Shown in pieces: positions 52,806 through 60,749 of a stretch of 64,000 nucleotides of DNA; the first letter of the stretch is position 1, and each line of letters starts with the position of its first letter. A program made the position numbers and the translations under genes. Location of the stretch: assembly GCA_009773185.1 (NCBI GenBank), contig WPIF01000009.1, positions 35,307-99,306 on the forward strand, read 5' to 3'. The stretch is from Nitrospirota bacterium. Its GTDB lineage: Bacteria; Nitrospirota; Thermodesulfovibrionia; Thermodesulfovibrionales; UBA1546. Below the pieces are notes generated by a model. The model was given only the letters and a program-made list of their open reading frames with translations. It did no database searches and had not been told where the DNA came from.

Positions 52806-53995
52806 TATCTGTCGCATTCTCCCAAAACAATATCTATCGTCCCTATATTTGCAATAACGTCTGCAATAAGGCCCCCCTCGCACAACCTCGGAAGTACCGA
52901 GGCATGAATAAAAGAAGGGGCCCTGACTCTCATCCTGTAAGGTTTGCCTGTCCCGTCGCTCACAAAATAAAATCCCAGTTCGCCTTTCGGGACCTCTGTC
53001 CCCATATAGAGTTCTCCCTCCGGGACCGTCGGGCCTTTAGTTATCAATATAAACTGATGGATAAGATGCTCCATGTCCTTTAAAACCATGTCTTTGGGCG
53101 GGAGCGTAAATTTAGGCGCATCTGCCATCACCGGGCCTGCAGGAAGTTTTTCTATGCATTGTTTCAGTATCCTGTTTGCCTGCCTCATCTCCCCCATCTT
53201 CACCAGATACCTGTCGTAACAGTCTCCCTTCCTGCCGATAGGAATATCAAACTCCATCTTGTCATATGCATCGTACGGAGCATATTTCCTCACATCATAG
53301 TCAACTCCTGAACCGCGAAGCACTGCTCCTGTAAGGCCCCAGTTTACGGCTTCTTCCGCAGAGATAACGCCTATACCGACTGTCCTGGACTTCCATATCC
53401 TGTTTTCAGTGACAAGGGTTTCATAGTCATCCATCTTTGAAGGGAAATCAAGGACAAATTCATAAAGTCTGTCAAGAAATTCCTGTGAAATATCATTGCG
53501 GACTCCGCCCACTCTCGGATAACTTACTGTGAGCCTTGCACCGCACAGCATCTCGAAGAGGTCCATTATTACTTCCCTTTCCCTGAATGCGTAAAGGAAT
53601 GGCGTCGTAGCTCCGATATCCAGGACATGGGTGCCGAGCCATATAATGTGGCTTGATATCCTTCCCATCTCAGCTACCATAGTCCTGATAAACTTGGCCC
53701 TTTCAGGCGCTTCAATGCCGAATAACTTTTCAACGGCATTAACATATCCGACATTGTTGTTCATTGAGGATATGTAATCAAGCCGGTCGCTTAAAGGAAG
53801 CGCAGCAAAATATGTCCTGTTCTCCCCGAGTTTCTCAATCCCTCTGTGAAGGTATCCTACATAAGGCGTGCATTTGACAACTGTCTCACCGTCGAGGTTC
53901 AGCACAAGCCTCAGGACACCGTGCGTTGCAGGGTGCTGCGGCCCCATGCTTATAGTTAACTCTCTGGTCTCAAATGTCTTTTCTATATCTTCCAT
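52805..53995 (-). CDS. nuoD: NADH-quinone oxidoreductase subunit D
   Basis: This 396-residue 49 kDa-type subunit is related to [NiFe] hydrogenase large subunits but lacks the nickel cysteines. It has [42 protein letters not shown] and the C-terminal [35 protein letters not shown]. It forms the quinone pocket together with NuoB and NuoH. It is separate from nuoC here, not fused. Confidence 0.95.
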   Translation of the reverse strand: MEDIEKTFETRELTISMGPQHPATHGVLRLVLNLDGETVVKCTPYVGYLHRGIEKLGENRTYFAALPLSDRLDYISSMNNNVGYVNAVEKLFGIEAPERAKFIRTMVAEMGRISSHIIWLGTHVLDIGATTPFLYAFREREVIMDLFEMLCGARLTVSYPRVGGVRNDISQEFLDRLYEFVLDFPSKMDDYETLVTENRIWKSRTVGIGVISAEEAVNWGLTGAVLRGSGVDYDVRKYAPYDAYDKMEFDIPIGRKGDCYDRYLVKMGEMRQANRILKQCIEKLPAGPVMADAPKFTLPPKDMVLKDMEHLIHQFILITKGPTVPEGELYMGTEVPKGELGFYFVSDGTGKPYRMRVRAPSFIHASVLPRLCEGGLIADVIANIGTIDIVLGECDR

Positions 53996-54013
53996 ATTTC
54001 TTTTAGCTGACAG

Positions 54014-54565
54014 CTATCCATGCCACTCAAATTCCTTAAACCTCTTTGCCCTGTCAAGGACATCAAGAAATCCAGGCCATTCCTTTGCAGGCCCTTTAAC
54101 AGGATAGTCTTTTCTTAACGGATGCCCTTCCCAGTCCTCCGGCATAAGTATTCTTCTGAAGTCGGGATGCCCCTTAAACACAACCCCATACATGTCATAG
54201 CACTCCCGTTCATGCCAGTTTGCGCCCACCCATACAGGCATGACTGAATCAATGCTGCTGTCGTTCTCAGGGACTTCTGCTTTTATTCTTATGGCATGAC
54301 GGTGTTTTATTGAATAAAGATGATATACGACTTCAAACCTGCTGTCTTTTTTCCCGAGGTAATCAACACCGCAGACATCAATAAGGTAATCAAAATAAAG
54401 CTCAGGCTCATCGTGCAGGTATCCGGCTATCTCAAGCATCCTGCCCTTTTTCATGGTAACAGCAACCTGTCCCCTGAATTCCTTTATGCCAAGGACTTCG
54501 TCAGGAAACTTTTCTTTAATCTTATCGGCAATTGCTAATGGTTCCATATCATCCTTAAATTTCAA
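54014..54565 (-). CDS. nuoC: NADH-quinone oxidoreductase subunit C
   Basis: This 183-residue 30 kDa-type subunit has the family signature ERECYDMYGVVFKGHPDFRRILMPEDWEGHPLRKDYP. An N-terminal domain precedes it (YLHDEPELYFDYLIDVCGVDYLGK). It lies 18 bases after nuoB; the nuoD spacer contains AGCTGACAGCT simple sequence. Confidence 0.95.
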   Translation of the reverse strand: MKFKDDMEPLAIADKIKEKFPDEVLGIKEFRGQVAVTMKKGRMLEIAGYLHDEPELYFDYLIDVCGVDYLGKKDSRFEVVYHLYSIKHRHAIRIKAEVPENDSSIDSVMPVWVGANWHERECYDMYGVVFKGHPDFRRILMPEDWEGHPLRKDYPVKGPAKEWPGFLDVLDRAKRFKEFEWHG

Positions 54566-54583
54566 ATCTCAAATTTAAAATAT

Positions 54584-55111
54584 CTATCTCCACCTGCTCC
54601 ACCTGAAATGCTCTCCTTTTATCTTTTCCTGAAGTCTGATAATCCCGTCAAGCAAGGCCTCCGGCCGCGGAGGGCAGCCCGGAATATAAACATCCACAGG
54701 GACAAAACTGTCGCACCCCTGCACTGTGCTGTATGTATTGAATATCCCGCCGCTGCATGCGCAGCTCCCCATGGATATTACATATCTCGGCTCAGGCATC
54801 TGGTCATAGACCCTTCTTACTATCTGGGACATTTTTTTTGTTACTGTCCCGGCAACAATCATAAAATCAGCCTGCCTCGGCGAGCCCCTGAAAATAATTC
54901 CCATCCTGTCCAGGTCATAGTGTGACGATCCCGTCGTCATCATTTCAATGGCGCATCAGGCAAGCCCGAATGTGACAGGCCACAAGGATGAACTCCTGCC
55001 CCAGTTAATCAGCTTGTCCATTGAGGTAATAATAATATTCGGCGCAAGTATCTTTGTGCCTTCCTCAACCTCAACAAGCGACGGGGAAAAAGTCGTGGTT
55101 ATCAGTCCCAT
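54584..55111 (-). CDS. nuoB: NADH-quinone oxidoreductase subunit B with in-frame TGA (candidate selenoprotein)
   Basis: The full gene starts at ATG 55111 (AAGGAGG 7 bases upstream, overlapping nuoA by 10 bases) and codes 175 residues. N-terminal [16 protein letters not shown] leads to codon 52, TGA (54958-54956), then [25 protein letters not shown] and [14 protein letters not shown]. In all NuoB I know the sequence is GLACCAIEMM; the TGA replaces the first Cys of the CC pair that binds the N2 cluster. A hairpin (54939-54923) follows. Selenocysteine, a point mutation or a sequencing error would explain it. Translation from the internal ATG 54943 has no SD and would lose both CC ligands. Confidence 0.85.
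54923..54939 (-). promoter_or_regulatory. SECIS-like hairpin after the nuoB TGA
   Basis: On the minus strand TGACGA pairs with TCGTCA around the 5-base loop CGGGA. The loop starts 23 bases after the TGA, and a G is at loop position 2. Bacterial SECIS models accept a loop 16-37 bases after UGA, a stem of at least 4 bp and a G in the first two loop bases. It lies in coding sequence, so chance pairing is possible. Confidence 0.4.
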
Positions 55112-55473
55112 ACAAATGCCTCCTTTTTCCATGCATAAACATATCCAACGAGAAGTATTATTATAAAAATAATCATTTCAATAAAAGCATAAAGCCCTAT
55201 CCTGTCAAATACCACGGCCCACGGATAGAGAAAGACCGCTTCAACGTCAAACACAACAAAGAGCATGGCAATGATATAAAACTTTACAGAGAACCTCATG
55301 CGCGGTTCCCCTACCGGTGGGTTGCCTGACTCATAAGGCATGAGTTTTTCCGGATACGGCCTGCTTAGTCTGAAGAGTATTCCGACAACGAGGGCACCAA
55401 TCCCGAAGGCCGTTGCGACCATCAAGAACATAAGAATCGGTAAATAATCTGATGGTAAATAGGTTCCAGGCAT
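55102..55473 (-). CDS. nuoA: NADH-quinone oxidoreductase subunit A
   Basis: This 123-residue subunit has three transmembrane helices and the conserved loop EKLMPYESGNPPVGEPRMRFSVKFYIIAMLFVVFDVEAVFLYPWA, which lines the quinone site. It is the first gene of nuoA-N. The promoter -10 lies only 10 bases before the ATG, so the leader is very short. Confidence 0.95.
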   Translation of the reverse strand: MPGTYLPSDYLPILMFLMVATAFGIGALVVGILFRLSRPYPEKLMPYESGNPPVGEPRMRFSVKFYIIAMLFVVFDVEAVFLYPWAVVFDRIGLYAFIEMIIFIIILLVGYVYAWKKEAFVWD

Positions 55474-55513
55474 AAACGTAATGTTTATACTTTAAAACCT
55501 TATTCCTTGTCAA
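55473..55513 (-). promoter_or_regulatory. nuo operon promoter with overlapping inverted repeat
   Basis: On the minus strand TTGACA (55513-55508), 18 bases, then TATAAA (55489-55484). A perfect inverted repeat ATAAAC-attac-GTTTAT (55488-55472) covers the -10, the start site and the first base pairs of the nuoA ATG. It could be a repressor operator. Confidence 0.6.
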
Positions 55514-55599
55514 GCAAAAAATATCAATCTGTAGCTTTAGGTCTGGGCTCCGCTGAATAATTGTTATAAATTAAGGGCAGGGCAAGGCCGGAAATCTTT

Positions 55600-57822
55600 T
55601 CAGCCTTTAGTTTTGTCCAAAAGCTCCAGCAATTCTTTTCTCTCAGGAGAACCCGGCGGCAGCAGGCTCAGCGCCTTGTTGAAGTGTTTACTTGCCTCCC
55701 TGAGATTGCCTGTTGCAAGCATAGCTTTGCCCATGCCGGAGTAGGCAGGGGAGTAATTGGGAGAGAGCTTTGCCATAACTGAAAAGTGTTTGTAGGCACC
55801 ATCAGGGTTTCCGACTTCAAGAAATAGCGTTGCAACAGAATAGCGTATGTTACCATTTAGAGGATCGGTAATTATTGCCTTGTTAAGACTTTCGATCCCC
55901 TTTCGGTTTTCACCTAAGTATAAAAAGCTCTTCGCAAGCATTAAATAGTCTTCTCCGTTCTGGGGTATCCCTTTTGTCGCCAGATAAGAATACTCCTCTG
56001 CCTTGTCTTTTAAGCCGAGCCGATAATAACATTCTGCAATTAAACCAAGTGCCGCAGGGGATTGCGGACTCATCTTTAAAATCTCTTTGTATTCCCCTAT
56101 TGCCCTGTTATATTCTTTTTTGCCCTTGTATATGCTGCCCAGATTATAATGATAAATTTCGAATAAACTCTTATCGCTTTTTATTCTCATCGCATCAGCC
56201 ATTGACAGGAGAATTGATTCTGCATTGTTCAGATCGTTTTTGAAAAAATAGGCTGTTGCCAGATTAATATAAGTTTCAGTCTGTCTACTCCCTTTTTTAA
56301 TAGCTGTTTTACATGTCTCGACCGCCTTATCCATTTGCTGTCTTTCCACATATGATGCACAGAGATTTGTATAAGGTCTGATCTTTTTCGGAGATTTTTC
56401 GATAGCATCTGTCCATAATAGAATCGGGTCTTTGTATATCTCATTTCTCATATGTGTAAGAATCCCGAAAGAGATAACAACACAGGTAATGGTAAATACC
56501 CCGATTCTTTTATATTTTGAAGTTAGACCCATTAATAGCCCACTAATGAAAAGTGAAAACCCGAGTGAAGCGGTATAAACCCACCTCTCGGCCATATAAT
56601 CATTCAATCTGATTGCCATAAAAGGAGCTAAATTCAGAAAAAACCAGAGGATAGAAAAAGATAAAACCTTATTTTTGCCCTTCAAGAAAATAGCAAGCAA
56701 TAAAAGTCCCGCAATAACGACTATTGAGATAATTACTGATGGGTCAAGAGTCATGGATGCCTTTATATGATGGTCAATATTCAGGTTTAAGGGTAGGATT
56801 AATAACTTTAGATATTCAACAAAGACCTTAAACTCTGTCAGGATATGTGTCTGCCACGCCCTGTCATACATTGCCGGACTTGTGATGTATCCTGTGTAAT
56901 AAAAAAACCCTGCTGCAATTATTATCCAGAAGGGCAGATGGTATTTCAGTCTTGATTTAATATTTTTGCCCTTATCTGAAATAAAATAGATATCGAACAA
57001 TAGAATAAGCGCAGGTGTTACTATGGCTGATTCTTTAGTAGAAAGGCCGAGGAGGAAAGAGATTATGCTGAGGGCATAAAATCCTGCGTGGACTTTTTCC
57101 CCAATAACTGCCCCCGCACTCCCATCATAACTCCCCCTTCCCCCTCTCGGTTGCGAGTCGAGTATCCGACTTAACTTAAGAGGGGGATAAGAAGGGGCGT
57201 TACTCCCTCCCTTCATGGGTTGAGGAGTGGTTGCCCTGAAAAAGCAGAGCAGAGAAGCCAGCATAAAAAATGCGGACAACACCGAAGAACGGCTTGATAT
57301 ATAAGTAACGCTCTCGGTATTTATTGGATGAAGCAGAAAAAGTGTTGAGGGGAGAATGGCTACAAAATCATAACTCCCCCTTCCCCCTCTTAACCCCTCC
57401 CATCCTCCCCTTAAGTTAAGGGGAGGCGAAGGTGGGGTTATGTCTTCAGGGGCTTGGGAGACATTACTACCTCCCTTGATGGGAGTTGGTGGATAAACAT
57501 ATTTTGCCAATAACAGATAAAACAAAAACGCTGTTGAAATGTGAATAAGGAGATTAACAATATGATAACCAAAGACATCAAGCCCGTTAATCACATAGTT
57601 CAGATAAAACGTAAAGAGAAGAAATGCCCTGCCTGTAAAAATTGTCGAATAATCTATTGAAAGCCAGTTCCAGAACTCATCAAAAGACTTAATTTGGAGA
57701 TTCTCTCTCAGATAATAAATATCATCATAATGAAAAGGAACGCCAAAGGAATTAAAATAGGCAAGCAAACCTATTAATGTCAGGAAGATAAAAACTGTTC
57801 TTTTACGGATTGTTATTTTCAA
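55600..57822 (-). CDS. Polytopic membrane protein with C-terminal TPR array (TMTC/DUF1736-like)
   Basis: This 740-residue protein has about ten to twelve N-terminal transmembrane helices (residues 10-450), starting RTVFIFLTLIGLLAYFNSFGVPFHYDDIYYL; the D-D pair in the first loop is typical of GT-C glycosyltransferases. About seven TPR units follow (470-730). The layout resembles eukaryotic TMTC O-mannosyltransferases and bacterial TPR/PMT proteins; sugar transfer to secreted proteins or pilin is possible but unproven. Two loops (about residues 120-155 and 200-235) are made of in-frame palindromic repeat sequence and read as Pro/Gly-rich PPSPPLNLRGG. Confidence 0.7.
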   Translation of the reverse strand: MKITIRKRTVFIFLTLIGLLAYFNSFGVPFHYDDIYYLRENLQIKSFDEFWNWLSIDYSTIFTGRAFLLFTFYLNYVINGLDVFGYHIVNLLIHISTAFLFYLLLAKYVYPPTPIKGGSNVSQAPEDITPPSPPLNLRGGWEGLRGGRGSYDFVAILPSTLFLLHPINTESVTYISSRSSVLSAFFMLASLLCFFRATTPQPMKGGSNAPSYPPLKLSRILDSQPRGGRGSYDGSAGAVIGEKVHAGFYALSIISFLLGLSTKESAIVTPALILLFDIYFISDKGKNIKSRLKYHLPFWIIIAAGFFYYTGYITSPAMYDRAWQTHILTEFKVFVEYLKLLILPLNLNIDHHIKASMTLDPSVIISIVVIAGLLLLAIFLKGKNKVLSFSILWFFLNLAPFMAIRLNDYMAERWVYTASLGFSLFISGLLMGLTSKYKRIGVFTITCVVISFGILTHMRNEIYKDPILLWTDAIEKSPKKIRPYTNLCASYVERQQMDKAVETCKTAIKKGSRQTETYINLATAYFFKNDLNNAESILLSMADAMRIKSDKSLFEIYHYNLGSIYKGKKEYNRAIGEYKEILKMSPQSPAALGLIAECYYRLGLKDKAEEYSYLATKGIPQNGEDYLMLAKSFLYLGENRKGIESLNKAIITDPLNGNIRYSVATLFLEVGNPDGAYKHFSVMAKLSPNYSPAYSGMGKAMLATGNLREASKHFNKALSLLPPGSPERKELLELLDKTKG
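57127..57203. repeat. Palindromic element (CCCCTC family), copy 3, inside coding sequence
   Basis: Outer arms ATAACTCCCC and GGGGCGTTA enclose CCCCCTCT/AGAGGGGG. A 30-base insert in the loop contains GGTTGCGAGTCGAG, shared with the nagZ insert. It is translated in frame as part of a loop (residues about 207-233) of the TPR membrane protein. Confidence 0.75.
57370..57441. repeat. Palindromic element (CCCCTC family), copy 4, inside coding sequence
   Basis: Outer arms ATAACTCCCC and GGTGGGGTTAT enclose the inner hairpin CTCCCCTTAA/TTAAGGGGAG. It is translated in frame as PSPPLNLRGG-type sequence at residues about 128-152 of the TPR membrane protein. A related CTCCCTTGATGGGAG hairpin follows at 57472-57486. 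Confidence 0.75.
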
Positions 57823-57834
57823 TAGAAAGAATCA

Positions 57835-57868
57835 GAAAATTTGCAAAGGGGCTTCTGCCCCTTTGCAA
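57835..57868 (-). terminator. Terminator after the pilin gene
   Basis: On the minus strand TTGCAAAGGGGC pairs with GCCCCTTTGCAA around AGAA and is followed by ATTTTCT. It lies 23 bases after the pilin stop and before the TPR gene start. Confidence 0.85.
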
Positions 57869-57890
57869 TCAAGAAATGTTTATCAAACTT

Positions 57891-58313
57891 TTATTCGGGC
57901 CAGTTGGCTGCTCCGCCGGTAGCGGTTCTTCTAACAATCGCCCTTGCTGTAGTCAATTCATCAGTCATAGGAAAGGTATAAACTGTCCCGTTGCTCGCAG
58001 TATATGTGATATTAGGATCGCTCGAGGCCCAGTTTCTCGGAAGACCGCCATCCAGGCATTGCGCAAGTTCATCCGTTGTGTCTATAGGATTTGATGCAGC
58101 TATCCCGTTACAGCGCGTAAGGCTCGTTAAATATGCTGCATACGCTACAGATGCAGCAGAGTTCAAGTTACCAATAACACCCTGTGCATTACCTCTATCA
58201 GCTGACTCCCTTAAATCAGTATACCTCGGTATTGCAACTGCAGCCAGAATTCCGAGGATGACGATAATCATGACAAGCTCGATAAGTGTAAAACCTTCTT
58301 TGTTCCTTAACAT
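57891..58313 (-). CDS. Type IV pilin-like protein
   Basis: This 140-residue prepilin has a short leader MLRNKEG, peptidase cleavage before F8 in the class III signal GFTLIELVMIIVILGILAAVAIP, and the conserved Glu at mature position 5. The C-terminal globular part has cysteines at CNGI and QCLDGG that could form the D-loop disulfide. It is either a major or minor pilin or a type II secretion pseudopilin. A sigma54 promoter lies upstream, as for many pilA genes, and a terminator isolates it. AAAGGAGG lies before the ATG. Confidence 0.85.
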   Translation of the reverse strand: MLRNKEGFTLIELVMIIVILGILAAVAIPRYTDLRESADRGNAQGVIGNLNSAASVAYAAYLTSLTRCNGIAASNPIDTTDELAQCLDGGLPRNWASSDPNITYTASNGTVYTFPMTDELTTARAIVRRTATGGAANWPE

Positions 58314-58405
58314 CCTTTGTTACCTCCTTTCGTTTTTTTATTAGTGTTCCGTGTCAGTTGTTAGTGTCGGTCACTGACCACTTACACTGTCACTATTTAA
58401 TTTAA

Positions 58406-58421
58406 AGCAATGTTTGTGCCT
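58406..58421 (-). promoter_or_regulatory. Sigma54 -24/-12 promoter of the pilin gene
   Basis: On the minus strand AGGCACAAACATTGCT matches TGGCACG-N4-TTGCW with both GG and GC intact and exact spacing. It gives a leader of about 80 bases containing GTGACAGTGTAAGTGGTCAGTGACC simple repeats. PilR-type activation is the usual case for pilA. Confidence 0.65.
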
Positions 58422-58458
58422 AAAAAATAAACCTTTAAAATCAAGCATATTTTAGCAT

Positions 58459-58504
58459 AAAAGGTAACGTTTCGGGTAAATATTTACCCGAAACGTTACC
58501 TTTT
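58459..58504. terminator. 46-base perfect palindrome at the end of the nucleotidyltransferase gene
   Basis: Two 22-base arms beginning AAAAGGTAACGTTTCGGG pair perfectly around a central TA. The stop codon of the minus-strand gene lies inside it. T-runs on both ends make it a strong bidirectional terminator, although its perfect symmetry also suits a protein-binding site. Confidence 0.75.
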
Positions 58505-58999
58505 CCCTTTGCCTCTTTTATTTTTTCCTCTTAATTTCTTTATCGTCTCAAGATATTCGATATCTTCAATGTCCTTAGGCCGTTTACCCATCTTCTTAAG
58601 TTTTATCAGGTCGTCTATAGATGGCAATCTTACATGAAAATCAGAATCAGGCTGTCTTATCTCAACAGCCCTGCTGAGACATTCATCTATATCAAGAGTT
58701 TCGCCTTCTTTATTTGTGATCTTTCTTGCAATAAAAACATCAATTTTATCAGCGCTGTCAGAATGAAATGCAAATATTGGTCTTTTCTCTGTTCTATCAC
58801 GACTTGCTTCCATACCAAGGACATCCTCCAGATAATCAAACAACATAGCTTTATCTTCAGGATGAATCCAGAAATCGTAATCATATGTGAATAGCGGAGC
58901 TCCGTAAAACAATAATGCCTGTCGGCCTATAAGCAGATAGCGAATATGTTTTTTGTTGAATGTTTTAACTACTTCTTCAAAGATATATTTTTTGTACAT
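58496..58999 (-). CDS. Nucleotidyltransferase-fold protein
   Basis: This 167-residue protein resembles small AbiEii/DUF6036-type nucleotidyltransferases. It has HIRYLLIGRQALLFYGAPLFTYDYDFWI, where G-x-x-A and the D-x-D pair (D40 and D42) match the nucleotide and metal site, a third acidic strand KIDVFIA, and a C-terminal basic tail (KLRGKNKRGKGKR). Such proteins add nucleotides to tRNA or proteins and often belong to toxin-antitoxin or defence pairs. It overlaps the small gene upstream by 31 bases. The stop lies in a perfect palindrome. Confidence 0.65.
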   Translation of the reverse strand: MYKKYIFEEVVKTFNKKHIRYLLIGRQALLFYGAPLFTYDYDFWIHPEDKAMLFDYLEDVLGMEASRDRTEKRPIFAFHSDSADKIDVFIARKITNKEGETLDIDECLSRAVEIRQPDSDFHVRLPSIDDLIKLKKMGKRPKDIEDIEYLETIKKLRGKNKRGKGKR

Positions 59000-59169
59000 T
59001 TTAATGCCAGTCCTCTAAACATCTCTACTCGTTTTTGCTGTCCCCTGAAAATAGCAATCTTTTCAAATGGAGTAAATCTGCTGAACCAGAGTATGTTTTC
59101 AACAATGGCAGGGTTTAATCCCCTGGGGATTTCTTGTCTTTTCGTTTTACGCTTTACCGCAGTCTTCAT
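58969..59169 (-). CDS. Small basic protein paired with the nucleotidyltransferase
   Basis: This 66-residue protein, starting MKTAVKRKTKRQEIPRGLNP, contains VENILWFSRFTPFEKIAIFRGQQKRVEMFRGL. It overlaps the downstream nucleotidyltransferase by 31 bases, the usual arrangement of two-gene toxin-antitoxin or regulatory pairs in which the first protein is small. I do not recognise a named family. The pair has no other operon partners. Confidence 0.5.
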   Translation of the reverse strand: MKTAVKRKTKRQEIPRGLNPAIVENILWFSRFTPFEKIAIFRGQQKRVEMFRGLALKCTKNISLKK

Positions 59170-59207
59170 TTTATGCCCTCTTTATTATTTTAATTAAGAT
59201 ACCACAC

Positions 59208-60692
59208 TCAGAGGACTTCTGCTACTGCTTTTTGCGCAGAATCAGAATCCCACCAGGCATAAATCTTCGTACAGTCTTTCCTTATTGCATCAAGTATATA
59301 AGGACTTCCAAAGGATATAAATATCCCTGCTTTGCCTTCAAGTTCTTTTATGCATTTTAAAAGCCATGGGCTTGGCCCGCCTTTCCACGCCTTTATCCCT
59401 GAAAAGACAGCAACGATCATCTCCCTGTCATTTAAGCTGCTCAAATGGATATCATCTCCAGCATTAACCCTCAAATACTTTAGATTACGGTGCCTGGGCC
59501 TTAACGCTGAGATAAGCGGATTGCCTTTTTTATCCTTAGCATCATTCAAAATAATCAGGAAAGATTTTTTAAGCGGCCTTATCTGCCCGTCAATTTTTAT
59601 CGCCATATTTGTAATTTTTTCAGAGAGCCTTCTGTTTTTCCCAAAATCAGGGGCAGCAGGAGTTTTTATCTTCCCGGTTGCGAGTCGCAACGACTTTCTG
59701 AACGTATTCGCCGAGAGCTGTCCGCCCCGGGCGGATTCGCCTGAGGCGAAAGGGCTGAAAGCTGAGAGCTTCTTCTCGAGATAAGAAACAACCCTTTCGG
59801 TATCTGTTGGATGCAGAAGCAGGTCAACCCCTGCCCTGAGCGCCATCAAAGATGCCCTCTCTTCTATTCTTGAACTTTTTGAACTATTTCCCCAATTTAT
59901 TCCTCCCATGTTAAGGGCATCGGTTATTAATATGCCTTTGAATCCCATCCTGTCTCTCAGATATCTGACAGCCTTCTCTGATAAAGATACAGGAATCCCG
60001 GATGGGTCCAGTGCAGGGACTTTAAGATGGCCAAGCATAATCATTTCTACGCCTGCTTTAACAGCTCTGCTGAAAGTAACAAGTTCCGTTTTTTCGAGTG
60101 ATTGAATATCTTTCTTAATCAGCGGCAAGCCTATGTGCGAATCAATCTCCGTATCGCCGTGACCGGGAAAATGTTTGCCGCAGGCTACGATACCGTTTGC
60201 CTGAAATGCCTTAATCATCTCTATCCCAAAGAATGACACGGTCTTTGCGTCCCCGCCAAATGCCCGTGTCGAGATTATAGGGTTCTTAGGATTGGTGTTT
60301 ATATCCAGCACAGGTGCAAAGATTGTGTTTATGCCTGCATACCCGGCCTCAACCGCAACCGCCTTAAATGTATCTCTAAGGAGTTTTAACGCTGAACGCT
60401 GAACGCTGAACGCTGAACGCTTTTTGAAGGCCGCTGCTATTGCCATTGCAGGCGGAAATATTGTGCCTCCCTCAAGCTGCTGCCCCAATCCACGCTCAAG
60501 GTCAGAGGCAATAATTAGCGGCCTCTCAGCTTCCTTCTGAAGCTCGCTTATACCCTGCCTGACTATCCCGAGTTTCCCTCCGAAGATAATGAACCCTGCA
60601 ACGCCTTTTTTGACAAGCCCGAGGTAATAGTCAAAGTCTTTCTCAATATCTTTGCCGTTCAGCCTTGGGATTATGAATTGATAAAAGTTCAT
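59208..60692 (-). CDS. nagZ: Beta-N-acetylhexosaminidase (GH3, NagZ-like)
   Basis: This 494-residue GH3 enzyme removes GlcNAc from cell-wall fragments during recycling. It has FIIPRLNG, ERGLGQQLEGGTIFPPAMAIAAAF, the signature KHFPGHGDTEIDSHIGLP (catalytic His), and catalytic Asp in ILITDALNMGGI. It is longer than the usual 330-380 residues because of a C-terminal extension and two repeat-derived inserts: SVQRSAL-type residues 91-102 from a heptamer repeat, and GESARGGQ residues 314-324 from GC palindromes. No export signal is visible. Confidence 0.85.
   Translation of the reverse strand: MNFYQFIIPRLNGKDIEKDFDYYLGLVKKGVAGFIIFGGKLGIVRQGISELQKEAERPLIIASDLERGLGQQLEGGTIFPPAMAIAAAFKKRSAFSVQRSALKLLRDTFKAVAVEAGYAGINTIFAPVLDINTNPKNPIISTRAFGGDAKTVSFFGIEMIKAFQANGIVACGKHFPGHGDTEIDSHIGLPLIKKDIQSLEKTELVTFSRAVKAGVEMIMLGHLKVPALDPSGIPVSLSEKAVRYLRDRMGFKGILITDALNMGGINWGNSSKSSRIEERASLMALRAGVDLLLHPTDTERVVSYLEKKLSAFSPFASGESARGGQLSANTFRKSLRLATGKIKTPAAPDFGKNRRLSEKITNMAIKIDGQIRPLKKSFLIILNDAKDKKGNPLISALRPRHRNLKYLRVNAGDDIHLSSLNDREMIVAVFSGIKAWKGGPSPWLLKCIKELEGKAGIFISFGSPYILDAIRKDCTKIYAWWDSDSAQKAVAEVL
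59677..59750. repeat. Cluster of short palindromes inside nagZ
   Basis: GTTGCG-agt-CGCAAC (59677-59691), TCCGCCCCGGGCGGA (59721-59735) and TTCGCC-tga-GGCGAA (59736-59750) lie in frame in the coding sequence. CGGTTGCGAGTCG is shared with the palindromic element at 57147. Confidence 0.7.
60388..60420. repeat. Heptamer tandem repeat AACGCTG x4.7 inside nagZ
   Basis: Four exact copies and a partial copy of AACGCTG are present. Seven is not a multiple of three, so gain or loss of one unit would shift the nagZ reading frame. Three units code seven residues. Confidence 0.85.
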
Positions 60693-60749
60693 GGGGTATT
60701 ATAGCAAAGACAATAAAACGAATCAGAGAACAGAATATCTTTTACCAGT

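Noticed and set aside
54584..54943. Short NuoB of 119 residues from an internal ATG
   Set aside because: There is no SD, and it would lack the conserved N-terminal half including the CC ligands, which is present upstream in frame apart from one TGA.
60388..60420. CRISPR-like array
   Set aside because: The repeats are only 7 bases and contiguous, without spacers. No cas gene is present anywhere in the window.
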